From Lachnospiraceae bacterium (GTDB taxonomy: Bacteria > Bacillota > Clostridia > Lachnospirales > Lachnospiraceae): a stretch of DNA of 64,000 nt. The notes below the pieces were generated by a model. It saw only the letters and a list, made by a program, of their open reading frames with translations, searched no databases and was not told the DNA's origin. Shown one piece after another: positions 19,297 to 28,787 of this stretch (position 1 is the stretch's first letter; the number at the start of each line of letters is the position of its first letter). The stretch is from assembly GCA_015056815.1 (NCBI GenBank), contig SVFN01000020.1, positions 19,733-83,732 of the forward strand. The letters are read 5' to 3'. The translations under genes were made by a program, and so were the position numbers.

Positions 19297-21774
19297 CTAT
19301 AAATCCTCCAGTTTTATGCCCTCATAAAAAAACTGCATAATCTCTCCGCAGCTATAACCGGCTTCTGCCATATCTTTCGCACCGTTCTGGCTCAGACCGA
19401 TCCCATGGCCATATCCGCCGCCGATCACTTTGTAACCGGTAACTTCTTCCCCTTCTTTTTCACATTCGATCACTGCAAAAGCTGATGGAAGCATGGTCGT
19501 AACCGGACTGGTATCACCGGTCTGTCTCACAACATGATCCGACTGATTTGCAAGAATGCCTCTTACATTTCTTTCTGAAATGATCCGGAATGAATGTTTC
19601 GTTCCTACCAGATCCAGTTCGTCGATCACGCCGCCGGCCAGTCTTTTGTTGACTCTTATATCCAGCAGTCTGCCAAGTTTGCCGACCGGCTGTGATACAT
19701 AATTTCCATCCTTTTGCAATGTCAGGATCTGCTCCGGGTATGTTTCAAAACGTTTGCGCAGATTTTTCATCAACAGATCTGTGTCAAGTTTTGTCTCATA
19801 AGTCCAACGAAACCATCCTTCTTCCGATTCAAAGAAAGCAGGCTGTTTTTGCCGGATAAACTCTTCGAAAACATCTTCACTCTGAAGCAGTTCCGGTGTC
19901 AGCGGCGTACTTGCCGCAATCGCCTTGGCATGTAAATGATTTGTGTTTTCACCTTCTCCCGCATGCCATACGGAAGTATCTGTGCCAAAGCCACAGGACG
20001 TGGAATAAAAATAAGTTCCTGCCACTTCTCCATCGATCGTAACGATCTTCCCCTTCGTTTCCCGTACAGCCTGTGTGGATGGATCGGTTTCTTCTATATT
20101 ATTATAAACCTGAAATCCGGTACTGTCATCTACATGTGCACCATACATTTGCAGACTGCTCTTTGTCATGTGGCGGTATGCATAGGTGCGCGCGCTGATT
20201 GCCTGTGCCTTCTGCGCTTCCAGCGGATAGGAAGACGGCATCTCGCTGGGCACCACAGAATACAGATATTCCTCCAGCAAAAGTTCATTGATACACAAAA
20301 GGCCATTATCCGTCCTTACAATCTCCAGACTTCCTCTGTAGGAAGGGGTCCCCTGTCCGCGAGTAAGTGAAGTAATGTCGGTTCTCGAAGTCAGTGCCGA
20401 CGGTATCACATACAATCGTTCGTTTTCGAATAACGGGCTTTTTTGATCGATCGTAATACTCTCGCCGGCGTCCAGCTTCTTCTCGCCGGCTCCGCTTTTT
20501 AACGTACAGGCCGTATCACAGCATAAAGAAATAGAATCATGGTAAATATCCGCAAAATCATTGTTGCGGATCAAAACCCTGATATTCGACATGGTTTCTT
20601 CTCTGGTAGCCAGAGCCGCAACCACCTGATCTTCGTCATTTAACACAAAATCAGTAAAATCATATCCTACTTTCAGATCGGAAAGATGGTACCCCAAAAT
20701 TCCGTTTTCTTTCGACCGTCCGTCCACATCTCCGTACAGACGATATACCTGTACATGATCCGTAAATGCAAAAGACCTGTCTGTCCCATCTTCCATTGCC
20801 AGCTCCACCGAATCATTTCCCAGCCGCAGAAGTTTCCCATGTACTTTATTCTGATAAATGCGCACGTTTGCAAGCTGACCATCCTTAATACTCAGATCCA
20901 CAATATCTTCTCTTCTGTCATATTGTACGGCATTTGGAATAGAAATTCCGTAGTCACTCCAATACACAAGCAGTTTTCCATCATTTTTAGCTGTAAAGCA
21001 ACTGTTGAGCTCCAGATCGGCATTACTCTGCTTTCTGACATAGTAAACGGCATCATCATCCATCAGGCCTTCCATCGTCCGAAAATATTCTTGCGAGATT
21101 TCGGATTCGGATTTACTTTCCCGCAAGGACAATTTACAGATTCCCCCCTGTTCTGTCAAAATCTCATCTTCTTTAAGATTCTGATCAGCCGCAGATATTA
21201 TCTTTTCGTCCAAATCATTTCCCGTATCTCTTTCAGATCCTTGATCGGCTGGAACAGACGGTATATGAGATACATTAACTCCACCCGCAATCCAGGTAAG
21301 AGTCCCTATATGTATCGGATTCTCCGGGTCGATCCTGTCAGCCACTTCCGTAAAGGATTGGATAAAATCCTGTTCCAGCATAAAAAACGCCGGTTGATAC
21401 TTGCCTTCATAACGGGACAATAATTCCTGTGCGATATTCTCCGGAATAGTTCCCTCTGTCTGTTTAGCTTCGATCCATTCGAGATACTCCCCGTATGTAT
21501 ACCATTCGTTCGATGTTACTTCGCTACTGTTTTGATCATTTTGGGATAACGTAGATGCTGTTCCGTCATCACTGCCAGGTTGATCATTCTCTATTATAGA
21601 ATTTTTCCTGTCCAAAACAGTTTCCAGATATTTGGCATCTTCCCTCGCCATATAATTTCCCTGCGGCTGGCTGATCCTGTGACTTTTCAAAAAACTGATC
21701 CAAAATACTGATCCTGTCGCAGCAAATAATATAACTGCCAGTACTATCGCATACTTTTTTACAGCACGATTCAT
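19297..21774 (-). CDS. SpoIID/LytB-domain protein, membrane-anchored
   Basis: 825 aa. One N-terminal membrane segment (about residues 8-28) is followed by an acidic, low-complexity region and an unrecognised extracellular part with SH3-like strands. The SpoIID/LytB domain is in the C-terminal 400 residues: YSVVPSEMPSSYPLEAQKAQAISARTYAY, YFYSTSCGFGTDTSVWHAG, and GYGHGIGLSQNGAKDMAEAG close to the end. SpoIID is a lytic transglycosylase acting on peptidoglycan during engulfment. This protein is more than twice the length of B. subtilis SpoIID (about 340 aa), so it is probably a vegetative LytB-type or peptidoglycan-remodelling relative, not spoIID itself. Confidence 0.85.
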   Translation of the reverse strand: MNRAVKKYAIVLAVILFAATGSVFWISFLKSHRISQPQGNYMAREDAKYLETVLDRKNSIIENDQPGSDDGTASTLSQNDQNSSEVTSNEWYTYGEYLEWIEAKQTEGTIPENIAQELLSRYEGKYQPAFFMLEQDFIQSFTEVADRIDPENPIHIGTLTWIAGGVNVSHIPSVPADQGSERDTGNDLDEKIISAADQNLKEDEILTEQGGICKLSLRESKSESEISQEYFRTMEGLMDDDAVYYVRKQSNADLELNSCFTAKNDGKLLVYWSDYGISIPNAVQYDRREDIVDLSIKDGQLANVRIYQNKVHGKLLRLGNDSVELAMEDGTDRSFAFTDHVQVYRLYGDVDGRSKENGILGYHLSDLKVGYDFTDFVLNDEDQVVAALATREETMSNIRVLIRNNDFADIYHDSISLCCDTACTLKSGAGEKKLDAGESITIDQKSPLFENERLYVIPSALTSRTDITSLTRGQGTPSYRGSLEIVRTDNGLLCINELLLEEYLYSVVPSEMPSSYPLEAQKAQAISARTYAYRHMTKSSLQMYGAHVDDSTGFQVYNNIEETDPSTQAVRETKGKIVTIDGEVAGTYFYSTSCGFGTDTSVWHAGEGENTNHLHAKAIAASTPLTPELLQSEDVFEEFIRQKQPAFFESEEGWFRWTYETKLDTDLLMKNLRKRFETYPEQILTLQKDGNYVSQPVGKLGRLLDIRVNKRLAGGVIDELDLVGTKHSFRIISERNVRGILANQSDHVVRQTGDTSPVTTMLPSAFAVIECEKEGEEVTGYKVIGGGYGHGIGLSQNGAKDMAEAGYSCGEIMQFFYEGIKLEDL

Positions 21775-21857
21775 ACATTCTCTGCAGAAATGTCACCCTC
21801 GAAGGCTTCCGTTCACGACATCCTGCTTATCCTTTCTATTCTTTTCAACTGCAGACA

Positions 21858-22071
21858 TACAAAAACAGCCCCGAAGGACTGTTTCTCTTCCGTATGTATC
21901 CCAAAATGCCAGTTCCTGCACTTTGACTCCTAGCTAACGCTAGGTGGGCATCCGCAATTACACTTTTGTCTTCCTCTGCGCAATGAAGGCCTGACAGCCA
22001 TGCAACAATATAAGAATCCCGTTCAAAGTAAATGTAGGTTCAAAATAGCAAGGAAACCAACATTTCAGGTT
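21858..22071 (-). ncRNA. Orphan structured RNA of about 214 nt, possibly raiA-type
   Basis: A free-standing transcription unit with no ORF: promoter at 22078-22106, start near 22071, terminator at 21863-21884 (AAACAGTCC-TTC-GGGGCTGTTT plus T-run). Predicted pairings include a 5' hairpin AATGT.GGTT...AACC.ACATT, a multibranch closed by CTTTGA/TCAAAG, a CCTAGC-GTTA-GCTAGG hairpin, and ATGCC with GGCAT outside it, which would cross the multibranch. This is not the single long rod of 6S RNA and lacks tmRNA, SRP and RNase P landmarks. Size and branched shape would suit the raiA RNA class of Firmicutes (a sporulation-linked RNA), but I cannot confirm that from memory of its consensus. Confidence 0.65.
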
Positions 22072-22077
22072 AATTCT

Positions 22078-22106
22078 ATTATACGCAATTTTGGCGGATT
22101 TTACAA
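22078..22106 (-). promoter_or_regulatory. Sigma-A promoter of the orphan RNA
   Basis: TTGTAA and a perfect TATAAT (22078-22083) with a 17-base spacer on the minus strand. Confidence 0.8.
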
Positions 22107-22457
22107 CTGTTTTCTAGTATTTTTCGAAAAAAATTCGTGCAAAACATACGATATATAGATGTACCAGACTCTATTTACGTCAAAATATTTTCCTGCAAAA
22201 GCAGAAACCGCAGTCAGGCTACCGAACGCCATAACTGCGGAATCTGAAAACATATGTTTTGATTGCACTTTGTATACGCCGTACAATTTTCTCACGGTCA
22301 GTTAAAACAACTTGGAATACATATTAACCAAGCCTTACCGTTTCACCTCGCGAGTCTTGTGTCGTCATACTTCTACAAAAACATTCTGCAGGCATCTGAT
22401 GATACCGGAACGATATTCTATCCAATCAATACACGAATTATGATCTATAAACTATTT
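22107..22457. other. Intergenic region after pckA, no gene seen
   Basis: About 350 bases without a convincing reading frame; short ORFs here lack ribosome sites. It holds a hairpin CCGCAGT...ACTGCGG at 22209-22241, T-rich afterwards on the minus strand and so a possible pckA terminator, and a 16-base palindrome around GAAAACATATGTTTT at about 22244-22259. Confidence 0.5.
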
Positions 22458-24173
22458 TTACAGAGTATTTAACTCATCTACTAATTTCTTAAGAGCATCC
22501 AGTGCTTCATCCGGAAGTTTGTCATAGCCTTCCTTCTTGGAAGCAAAACCTTCTACTGCATCTACACGAGTCTGCATAGCTGCCTTTAACTGCTCTACAT
22601 AAGAAGCATCTTTCAGATCCGGAGTGAAGTCACCGGTCTTGCCGGACCACTCGTTCATGATCTCGATATCTTCAAAAGGTCCCCACTGCTCGAATTTAGC
22701 CTTGCCTTCAACGATCGTCTCAAGAATTCCCAATGTATCCTCTTTCTGACATTTATGACCCATGAAGTCACCGGTGTTAACGATGTAGCAAGCTACGTTC
22801 TTCTCTTCTACTAACTTTTTGAACTTCTCATAGTCGTTAGCAAGAGGATAGGTTCTGAACGGATTTGCATAAGGTACGATACGGATCGCATTCAAGTCAG
22901 TACCTGCTGCAACACGTTCTGCAGAAGAAGTCTTGGTAGCAAGAGTCGCACCCATAACTGCTGCAAGAGCAGAACCTTTTAATTTCACTACAGGCGGAAT
23001 GGTAGGATCTTTCATGATCCAGAAGATTGCATTAACCGGAGCATCAATCTTGTCCACACGGTTCGGAGACCATAATTTGGACTTGATCGCACGTCCGTTA
23101 CCATTTCTGATATCCTCTGTTACTAACTGGATCTTGCCTTCTGAATCCATCGTACAAGAACAGTTCTGAGCAGATAATAAGTATTCATTGTCAGGACATC
23201 CTGTAGGATAATCTGCTGTCTTATCAAAATATGTAGGCTCTAATGCGATAGATGCACAGGTATCTGTGTTGATAATGAATGCATCATCATGAAGAACCTT
23301 GATAGCAGGATATTTGCCATCATGCTTAGCGTGTGTCAGAGTAGATTTTCCGGATCCTGATAAGCCGTATACTGATGCAACGAACTTAGATCCATCCTCT
23401 AATGTGTACTCTTTCTGTCCGCCGTGGCAGGAAGCATAACCGTTTCTGTTTGCTAAAGCCCAAGCCATTGTCAGAGTACCTTTCTTATGCTCGCCGAAGT
23501 ACTTCATACCAAGGATTGCCGCACAGTTCGCATTGGTATCGAAATAGCAAAGAGTAAGCGGATCGCTTAAGCAGCTGTAATCTACGTCAGGAGCTTCTTC
23601 CGGAATCCACTGAGGATCAGAGAAGATGTAGATATCAGGCTCATTGCCATCTGCGATCGGTGCAGATTTCTTGTACATCTTAGCGTACTCATCTGACATA
23701 TACTGGAAGTTGATCATCCAGTTGTAAAGAAGATTCTCCTCTCCTTCCGGAATCAGAAGATGAGCTTTTGCCATAAATTCAGGATCAAGACCTACGAAAC
23801 ACTCTGCATGATACATAGTTTTCCAACGTGTTTTGTAGATAGCATCCATAACTACTTTGTCAAGCTTAGCAGAATCAACGCCAGGCTCGCCTTTGATACG
23901 ACGTGCAGCTGCGTAACGGCCTGTTACGGCACCATCGTTGAATAATAATACTTTTGCATCTGCAGGTAAACCAAAGGTCTCACCATCTTTGATCGGCATA
24001 TCTGTTACAACAGTACCCGGTGAGTTCTTAGCTAACTCATAAGCCTCTCTTAAAGTGTTGATCTTCACTACATTGTTGCCATAGAAAGCAGCTTCGATAA
24101 TAGAACGAGTCTTAGAGAAACCAACTTTTCCGGCACCAATTTCGCTAATTGGATAATAAGCTTTTGTTGACAT
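22458..24173 (-). CDS. pckA: Phosphoenolpyruvate carboxykinase (ATP)
   Basis: Interconverts oxaloacetate + ATP and PEP + CO2 + ADP; in fermenting gut anaerobes it often runs in the carboxylating direction. 571 aa, some 30-40 residues longer than the usual ATP form. The kinase P-loop GLSGSGKST is at 270-278, and the metal/substrate strand LHDDAFIIN follows at about 294-302. The family-typical RIVPYANPFRTYPL block is near residue 435. The ATG is preceded by GAGGAGGACAATTTAAGA, a good site. Monocistronic. Confidence 0.95.
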   Translation of the reverse strand: MSTKAYYPISEIGAGKVGFSKTRSIIEAAFYGNNVVKINTLREAYELAKNSPGTVVTDMPIKDGETFGLPADAKVLLFNDGAVTGRYAAARRIKGEPGVDSAKLDKVVMDAIYKTRWKTMYHAECFVGLDPEFMAKAHLLIPEGEENLLYNWMINFQYMSDEYAKMYKKSAPIADGNEPDIYIFSDPQWIPEEAPDVDYSCLSDPLTLCYFDTNANCAAILGMKYFGEHKKGTLTMAWALANRNGYASCHGGQKEYTLEDGSKFVASVYGLSGSGKSTLTHAKHDGKYPAIKVLHDDAFIINTDTCASIALEPTYFDKTADYPTGCPDNEYLLSAQNCSCTMDSEGKIQLVTEDIRNGNGRAIKSKLWSPNRVDKIDAPVNAIFWIMKDPTIPPVVKLKGSALAAVMGATLATKTSSAERVAAGTDLNAIRIVPYANPFRTYPLANDYEKFKKLVEEKNVACYIVNTGDFMGHKCQKEDTLGILETIVEGKAKFEQWGPFEDIEIMNEWSGKTGDFTPDLKDASYVEQLKAAMQTRVDAVEGFASKKEGYDKLPDEALDALKKLVDELNTL

Positions 24174-24212
24174 TCTTAAATTGTCCTCCTCTTTATATAT
24201 TTTTTACCGCCT

Positions 24213-24323
24213 TTCCTTATATATAAGGAACGGTCTGTTACTGTTTCTGTGCTCCGGACCCGCATTGAAACATGGTAAGCCAAGCACATTTAGTATTATC
24301 TCAAATGCGCTGTGAAAAGTCAA
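24213..24323 (-). promoter_or_regulatory. pckA promoter and palindromic leader
   Basis: TTGACT (24318-24323) and GATAAT (24295-24300) with a 17-base spacer on the minus strand. The leader of about 115 bases contains a perfect 18-base palindrome, TTCCTTATATATAAGGAA, at 24213-24230, about 40 bases before the start codon; it could be an operator or an RNA hairpin. Confidence 0.65.
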
Positions 24324-24369
24324 GATTTGGTATGTGAAAAATATATCAAATTTTTGTAAATTTGATTGA

Positions 24370-26481
24370 TCAATCAAAGTAGTTCATTTGGGCTGTTTTA
24401 GGAAGTCCTGCTCGATTCATTTTTTTCGAATAGGCATTCTTCTTCCCCTTAAACATGTACACCTTCACTTTTTTACTGATCTTCTCGAAAGATTTCTTCC
24501 CGAATGATTTAATCTTTTTGGATCTGATCTTGATCGTCTTCAAATTCTTACATTTGTAAAAAGCTTTATCCCCTATCTTCTTAACACTTGCCGGTATTGT
24601 AATGTTTCTTAGATTTGTGCATCCGTAAAATGCTCCGCCTTCAATGCTTTCAATGTTATTGTTAAGAATGATATTACGAACTTTTCGGTTGCCTTTAAAA
24701 GCATTTTCTGCAATACCTGTCACTCGATACTGATGCCCATTGTTCGTAATCACTTCAGGTATTTCCACTTTTTTTGCATTAGCATCCGTTCCACATGTCA
24801 GTACAACCGTATCATTCCCTTTAACCTTATAAGAAAAACCGTTATCTTTGACCTCTGATCCAATTACAGCTTTTTGATTTTGATCATTCACAGGAGTATC
24901 ATTGCTCTTATTTCCTGTGCCTGATCCCGGATTTTCCGACTCTTTATTCTGTTTATTCCCATCAAGAGGATCAATACTCTTTACCTCGATCAACTTAAAC
25001 TTGGCTGTATCGGTATGCCATTTTTTTACAATAAGATTATCATTTGAAAGATCCAAATAACCGCCATACATCCTTGATTGTATATAATAAGCATCTTCAG
25101 CCGGTTTTATGATCCACTCTTGAAAGCGTCCATTGACTTCTTTCCCGTCTTCTGTCGGCCATACGCCTACATTATTGCTGCTACCACCTTTTTGTATGTC
25201 AAGCCTATTGCCCTCTGAATCATAGATACATACTGCTCCATTTGAAAGGTTCTTTATTGTAAAAATTCTTCCATCACCTTTTTCATTCAGACTAACAAAA
25301 GCGTTATAATAATCCTCGCCTTCCACATTTTGCAGTTCGCAGTCTACAAATTTCTGTTCGTTCGAAGCATCCACGATCCTGTAGTCTCCGTCTTCAACAG
25401 TCTTTTCCTCTAAAGATACATATGGTACAAAAGCCCATTTTTGATTCGGATTACCTGTTCCATCATATAAAATTAAATTTGTCCCATTGGCTGTGAGGGA
25501 ACCTTGTACATCCAGATAATATCCATTCAATTTTGATTGGATCGTATAATATCCCAATTCGCCGGAAGGATTTAACGACCACAGCTGTTGTCCGTATTGT
25601 GCGAATTCTCCATCGCCTTTCACATACGGCCAAAAGCCAACATTAGATCCGCGTTTCATATTACAACTCTCGACATCAAGGCACATATCCTGAAGCGAGT
25701 CTTTTTGATATATAATGTAGCATTTCGAATTCTCATCGTATTTCAATGTAAATACGTCATAAGGATTGTTTAAATTATGCCATACTCTTGCGGAAGGATA
25801 TTTTGCGTTTTTAATATTTTCAGACGAGTCAAAGGAATCTCCGGGCATATCAAGAAACAATTCATAATCCAAAGATGACATGATCTGATAGTCGCCCTCC
25901 GGTATCGTATAGCCTGCACCTGACGGAAGCGTAGTTCCACTTGGTTCTTCAACCTGAAAGTGTTTATATCTAATCAGATTTAACACAGAGCTCGCATTAA
26001 TAGTTCTGATTATGGCAGATCCATTTGCACCACCCGTATTCTGGTCGATTACGGTCAAAGTACTACCATTTACAGAAATTATGGCTCCAACATGCCCGTA
26101 TGGATTGTTATTAGTTGCTGCCTGTGTGAACAAATCACCCGGCTGTGCTCCTGATCCGCCGTTAAACACATCCCAGTTCGCACTGTCCGATCTTGCATAA
26201 GCACCATAATCTTTACCGTTTTTAGTCGTATATGGATGATTCAGTCTGGTATCTCCGGATACCAGCCAATTCATATATGCCGTACCAAAATCAGAACATT
26301 GCGCCCCATAATTTCCGTCAAGATCATAATATGCACCACTTTGCGAATTCAGCCATGTAATCGCGTCCTGTTTATTGACGGTTCTTCCCTGCGCATTAAC
26401 TTCCATTCTTATAGAGAATAAAAGTAAAATACTAAACAAGACGATCATGACATTCTTTTTCATCAGAATCCTTCTTTCCAT
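24370..26481 (-). CDS. Secreted CHAP-type cell-wall hydrolase with ricin-lectin and BspA-like repeats
   Basis: About 703 aa from the ATG at 26481, chosen because AAAGGAG lies 7 bases upstream; the frame is open to 26529. A signal peptide (KKNVMIVLFSILLLFSIRMEVNAQG) is followed by a CHAP-like amidase domain: YGAQCSDFGTAY with the likely nucleophile Cys62 and GHVGAI with His130. Two ricin B-like lectin regions come next (about 194-354 and 364-500, with QxW-type NQKWAF and FQEWII). A polar Asn/Gly/Ser linker and BspA-type LRR_5 repeats (IPASVKKIGDKAFYKCKNL) end it. This suggests a secreted peptidoglycan-cleaving enzyme that binds glycans. No LPXTG or SLH anchor is seen. Confidence 0.85.
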   Translation of the reverse strand: MERRILMKKNVMIVLFSILLLFSIRMEVNAQGRTVNKQDAITWLNSQSGAYYDLDGNYGAQCSDFGTAYMNWLVSGDTRLNHPYTTKNGKDYGAYARSDSANWDVFNGGSGAQPGDLFTQAATNNNPYGHVGAIISVNGSTLTVIDQNTGGANGSAIIRTINASSVLNLIRYKHFQVEEPSGTTLPSGAGYTIPEGDYQIMSSLDYELFLDMPGDSFDSSENIKNAKYPSARVWHNLNNPYDVFTLKYDENSKCYIIYQKDSLQDMCLDVESCNMKRGSNVGFWPYVKGDGEFAQYGQQLWSLNPSGELGYYTIQSKLNGYYLDVQGSLTANGTNLILYDGTGNPNQKWAFVPYVSLEEKTVEDGDYRIVDASNEQKFVDCELQNVEGEDYYNAFVSLNEKGDGRIFTIKNLSNGAVCIYDSEGNRLDIQKGGSSNNVGVWPTEDGKEVNGRFQEWIIKPAEDAYYIQSRMYGGYLDLSNDNLIVKKWHTDTAKFKLIEVKSIDPLDGNKQNKESENPGSGTGNKSNDTPVNDQNQKAVIGSEVKDNGFSYKVKGNDTVVLTCGTDANAKKVEIPEVITNNGHQYRVTGIAENAFKGNRKVRNIILNNNIESIEGGAFYGCTNLRNITIPASVKKIGDKAFYKCKNLKTIKIRSKKIKSFGKKSFEKISKKVKVYMFKGKKNAYSKKMNRAGLPKTAQMNYFD

Positions 26482-26532
26482 TTGAACACTCCTTTCACTT
26501 TCTGCAGAAAAATCATTGATCATACACACTAT

Positions 26533-26561
26533 ATTTTAGTATATATCCTGATTAAATTCAA
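26533..26561 (-). promoter_or_regulatory. Promoter of the CHAP-ricin-LRR gene
   Basis: TTGAAT (26556-26561) and TAAAAT (26533-26538) with a 17-base spacer on the minus strand, about 50 bases before the start codon. Hence the gene is probably transcribed separately from the BREX operon in front of it. Confidence 0.6.
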
Positions 26562-26587
26562 TATTTGATCAGGAGGTTCTAAAGCAA

Positions 26588-26635
26588 TCATTCATCGTCT
26601 TCCTCACCTGCATTAAGGATTCCGTTAATGTCCAT
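26588..26635 (-). CDS. 15-codon ORF overlapping the brxL stop
   Basis: ATG at 26633-26635 shares its A with the TAA of brxL (TAATG), encodes MDINGILNAGEEDDE and stops at 26588. The overlap is the arrangement of coupled translation. It may be the stub of a lost downstream gene or a tiny peptide; nothing like it is known to me in BREX loci. Confidence 0.3.
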   Translation of the reverse strand: MDINGILNAGEEDDE

Positions 26636-28767
26636 TACTCAACCCCCAGCGCCTTAAACACAGCATCCTCCGCACTTTGATACGGGATCAGCTGGAACGC
26701 GCTCATCAGTTCCGGCGGCACCGTAGCAAAATCTGTAAACGATGTCTGTGGTAAAAGCACCTTCTTTGCACCGGAATCCAAGCACACCTGCAGCGTGTCA
26801 GCCAAATTTTCTACCTTGATCAGAGTACCGCTGACACTGATCTCACCCAGGATAGCCGTCGAACTCTGTACCGGTCTACCCAAAGCGATCGAACACAATG
26901 CTATCAACGTTGGCAGAGCCAGCTTGCCGGTCATGCCGATACCCTGAAGATCCTGATAATTGATGATATAGTCCTTCGCCGTAGTACTGATAGATCCGCT
27001 GATCCTGTTTCCGTTCGCCTTCAGATAACTGAACGCCGTATTGGAGCTTTCCCTTGCATCTCTGTCGGAACCAAGTCCTGTCCTTTCGAACTTGCCGCTG
27101 CCTGGAAGCATCTGGCTTTCCAGACGGAATACACCGATCATGCCGGATTTGCCCTGTGATATGGTATAGACCTGTCCCGGATTGCACATTCCCTCAGGGA
27201 TCAGTTTGCCGCCCCCCTGCTCCGGAACAGAAACATAATGCTCGGACATATCTTCAAGGTCTATATAAGAGAAGTTCACATCATAAAACTCCATACCGCC
27301 CAGCTTTTTCAGCTGCTCCTTTACACGCCGCCTCATTTCCAGTGCGACCTGAAGGATCTCTTCCAAATCTTCTTTTGAATATACGCCATCCGGATACATG
27401 AGCTTTACAAGACCGCCCACCATCTTGCGAACCGCGATCGTATCTCTCTGATTCAGGTTCTTACCAAGACGGAAGTATTCGTCCAGGGCATCCCCGTACT
27501 GCTCTTTTCTCAGTTCACGGGCAAACTCTGACAGATAATCCGTGATGAAACCATAGTCATTTGTAAAATGCTCCGGTCTGAATTTGGGAAGCTCCCATCC
27601 CGGAATATAGCAATGTATACGGTCAAGGAACGCCGTATCAGTTCCCATCTCAGGCGGGAACGGATCAAACAGGCTGGAAGTCTTTAAGAGCACATCCACA
27701 CTCTGGTTGATATTACCGACGAAAACCATTGATGCGGATGCCGCCTTTTCTTCCTTGCCTCTTGCAAAAGAGCCGGAAGCCATATAGTCCTTCATGATCT
27801 GTATGCCGTCTTTATCCTTGAAATTGATACCGGCAACCTCATCGAAAGCCACACAATCCCACATACCTACCAGGCCGACCGTCTTCCTTGCCATATTATA
27901 GAAAAGGTTCGCTACCGTAGTCTGACCGCCGGACACAAGGATACTGTTTGGCGAAATTTCTTTATATAGATGCGACTTACCTGTGGATCTTGGCCCTAAC
28001 TCACACAAATTGAAGTTGTTTTCTACGAGCGGAACCATACGTAAAAGAAGCAGCCACTTTTCTCTTTCCTCAAGCATATCAGGTTCCATGCCGATCGATC
28101 TGAGCATGACATCCATCCATTCTTCCTTAGAGAACTGCTTTCGACCTTCTTTCAACTCATTAATGTCCACATGAGGCATCTGAATCGGAGTAAGCTTCAC
28201 AATCCTAATCGGTGATAATGTTTCTTGTTTCTTCTTTTTAGACCGAATCGGATTTCCATCAATGTCAGTAATGCCTGACATCATATCCTCTTCTTTCTTT
28301 ACCTCAGAATCATATTCAAGCTGGATAATACACCAGATACCACCGCAGAGTAATCTATCATATTTTTCCGGATACGAATCATCAACAGGAATTCTAACAA
28401 GGCCAAGATTAGAAAACTCAGCTTCGTGCTGATCCTTTCTGATATTAAGCGAAACCGTGACTTTATCAATAACAGTATAGCTTCCCTTAGATCTCAGCTT
28501 TGATAAAATTTTCTGAGCCTCATCCGGACGCACGAAATTCTCTGCCAGAATCTTCTTTACATTCTGCACGCCCTGCTCTATGACCTCATCCTCATCAGAG
28601 CTGCAATACTGTCCAAGCAGAAATTCCAGCACATATACCGGCACATTCGCGCCTTCCTTGATCTTCTTCGTCAGGTCTTTCCGGACGATCTTTCCGTCAA
28701 AACATTGGCGTAGCTTATTCTTAATTTCCTCGCGCTTATCTTCAGCGCCTTCAGCCAATGGCTCCAT
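26635..28767 (-). CDS. brxL: BREX system Lon-like AAA+ protein BrxL
   Basis: 710 aa. AAA+ core with Walker A GPRSTGKS (258-265) and Walker B CVAFDE (305-310); the C-terminal 200 residues are Lon-protease-like (GEISVSGTLIKV...DSGAKKVLLP). At the Lon active-serine site the expected PSAG-type motif reads GMTGK, so proteolysis is doubtful, in line with published views that BrxL acts as a DNA-binding AAA+ ring. Last gene of the type 1 BREX set, needed for phage restriction. It begins 20 bases after pglZ ends. Confidence 0.94.
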   Translation of the reverse strand: MEPLAEGAEDKREEIKNKLRQCFDGKIVRKDLTKKIKEGANVPVYVLEFLLGQYCSSDEDEVIEQGVQNVKKILAENFVRPDEAQKILSKLRSKGSYTVIDKVTVSLNIRKDQHEAEFSNLGLVRIPVDDSYPEKYDRLLCGGIWCIIQLEYDSEVKKEEDMMSGITDIDGNPIRSKKKKQETLSPIRIVKLTPIQMPHVDINELKEGRKQFSKEEWMDVMLRSIGMEPDMLEEREKWLLLLRMVPLVENNFNLCELGPRSTGKSHLYKEISPNSILVSGGQTTVANLFYNMARKTVGLVGMWDCVAFDEVAGINFKDKDGIQIMKDYMASGSFARGKEEKAASASMVFVGNINQSVDVLLKTSSLFDPFPPEMGTDTAFLDRIHCYIPGWELPKFRPEHFTNDYGFITDYLSEFARELRKEQYGDALDEYFRLGKNLNQRDTIAVRKMVGGLVKLMYPDGVYSKEDLEEILQVALEMRRRVKEQLKKLGGMEFYDVNFSYIDLEDMSEHYVSVPEQGGGKLIPEGMCNPGQVYTISQGKSGMIGVFRLESQMLPGSGKFERTGLGSDRDARESSNTAFSYLKANGNRISGSISTTAKDYIINYQDLQGIGMTGKLALPTLIALCSIALGRPVQSSTAILGEISVSGTLIKVENLADTLQVCLDSGAKKVLLPQTSFTDFATVPPELMSAFQLIPYQSAEDAVFKALGVE

Positions 28768-28787
28768 AAAAACTCTCTCCTTCCGGC

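Noticed and set aside
21858..22071. 6S RNA (ssrS) as identity of the orphan RNA
   Set aside because: Size and promoter fit, but the two ends do not pair into one long rod with a central bubble; stems are local and multibranched.
22101..22295. 64-codon minus-strand ORF between pckA and the orphan RNA
   Set aside because: It overlaps the RNA promoter, has no ribosome site, and its composition is non-coding in appearance.
26548..26574. Terminator after brxL formed by CCTGAT/ATCAGG
   Set aside because: The stem is only 6 bp with a 15-base loop and no T-run; it overlaps the promoter of the next gene.
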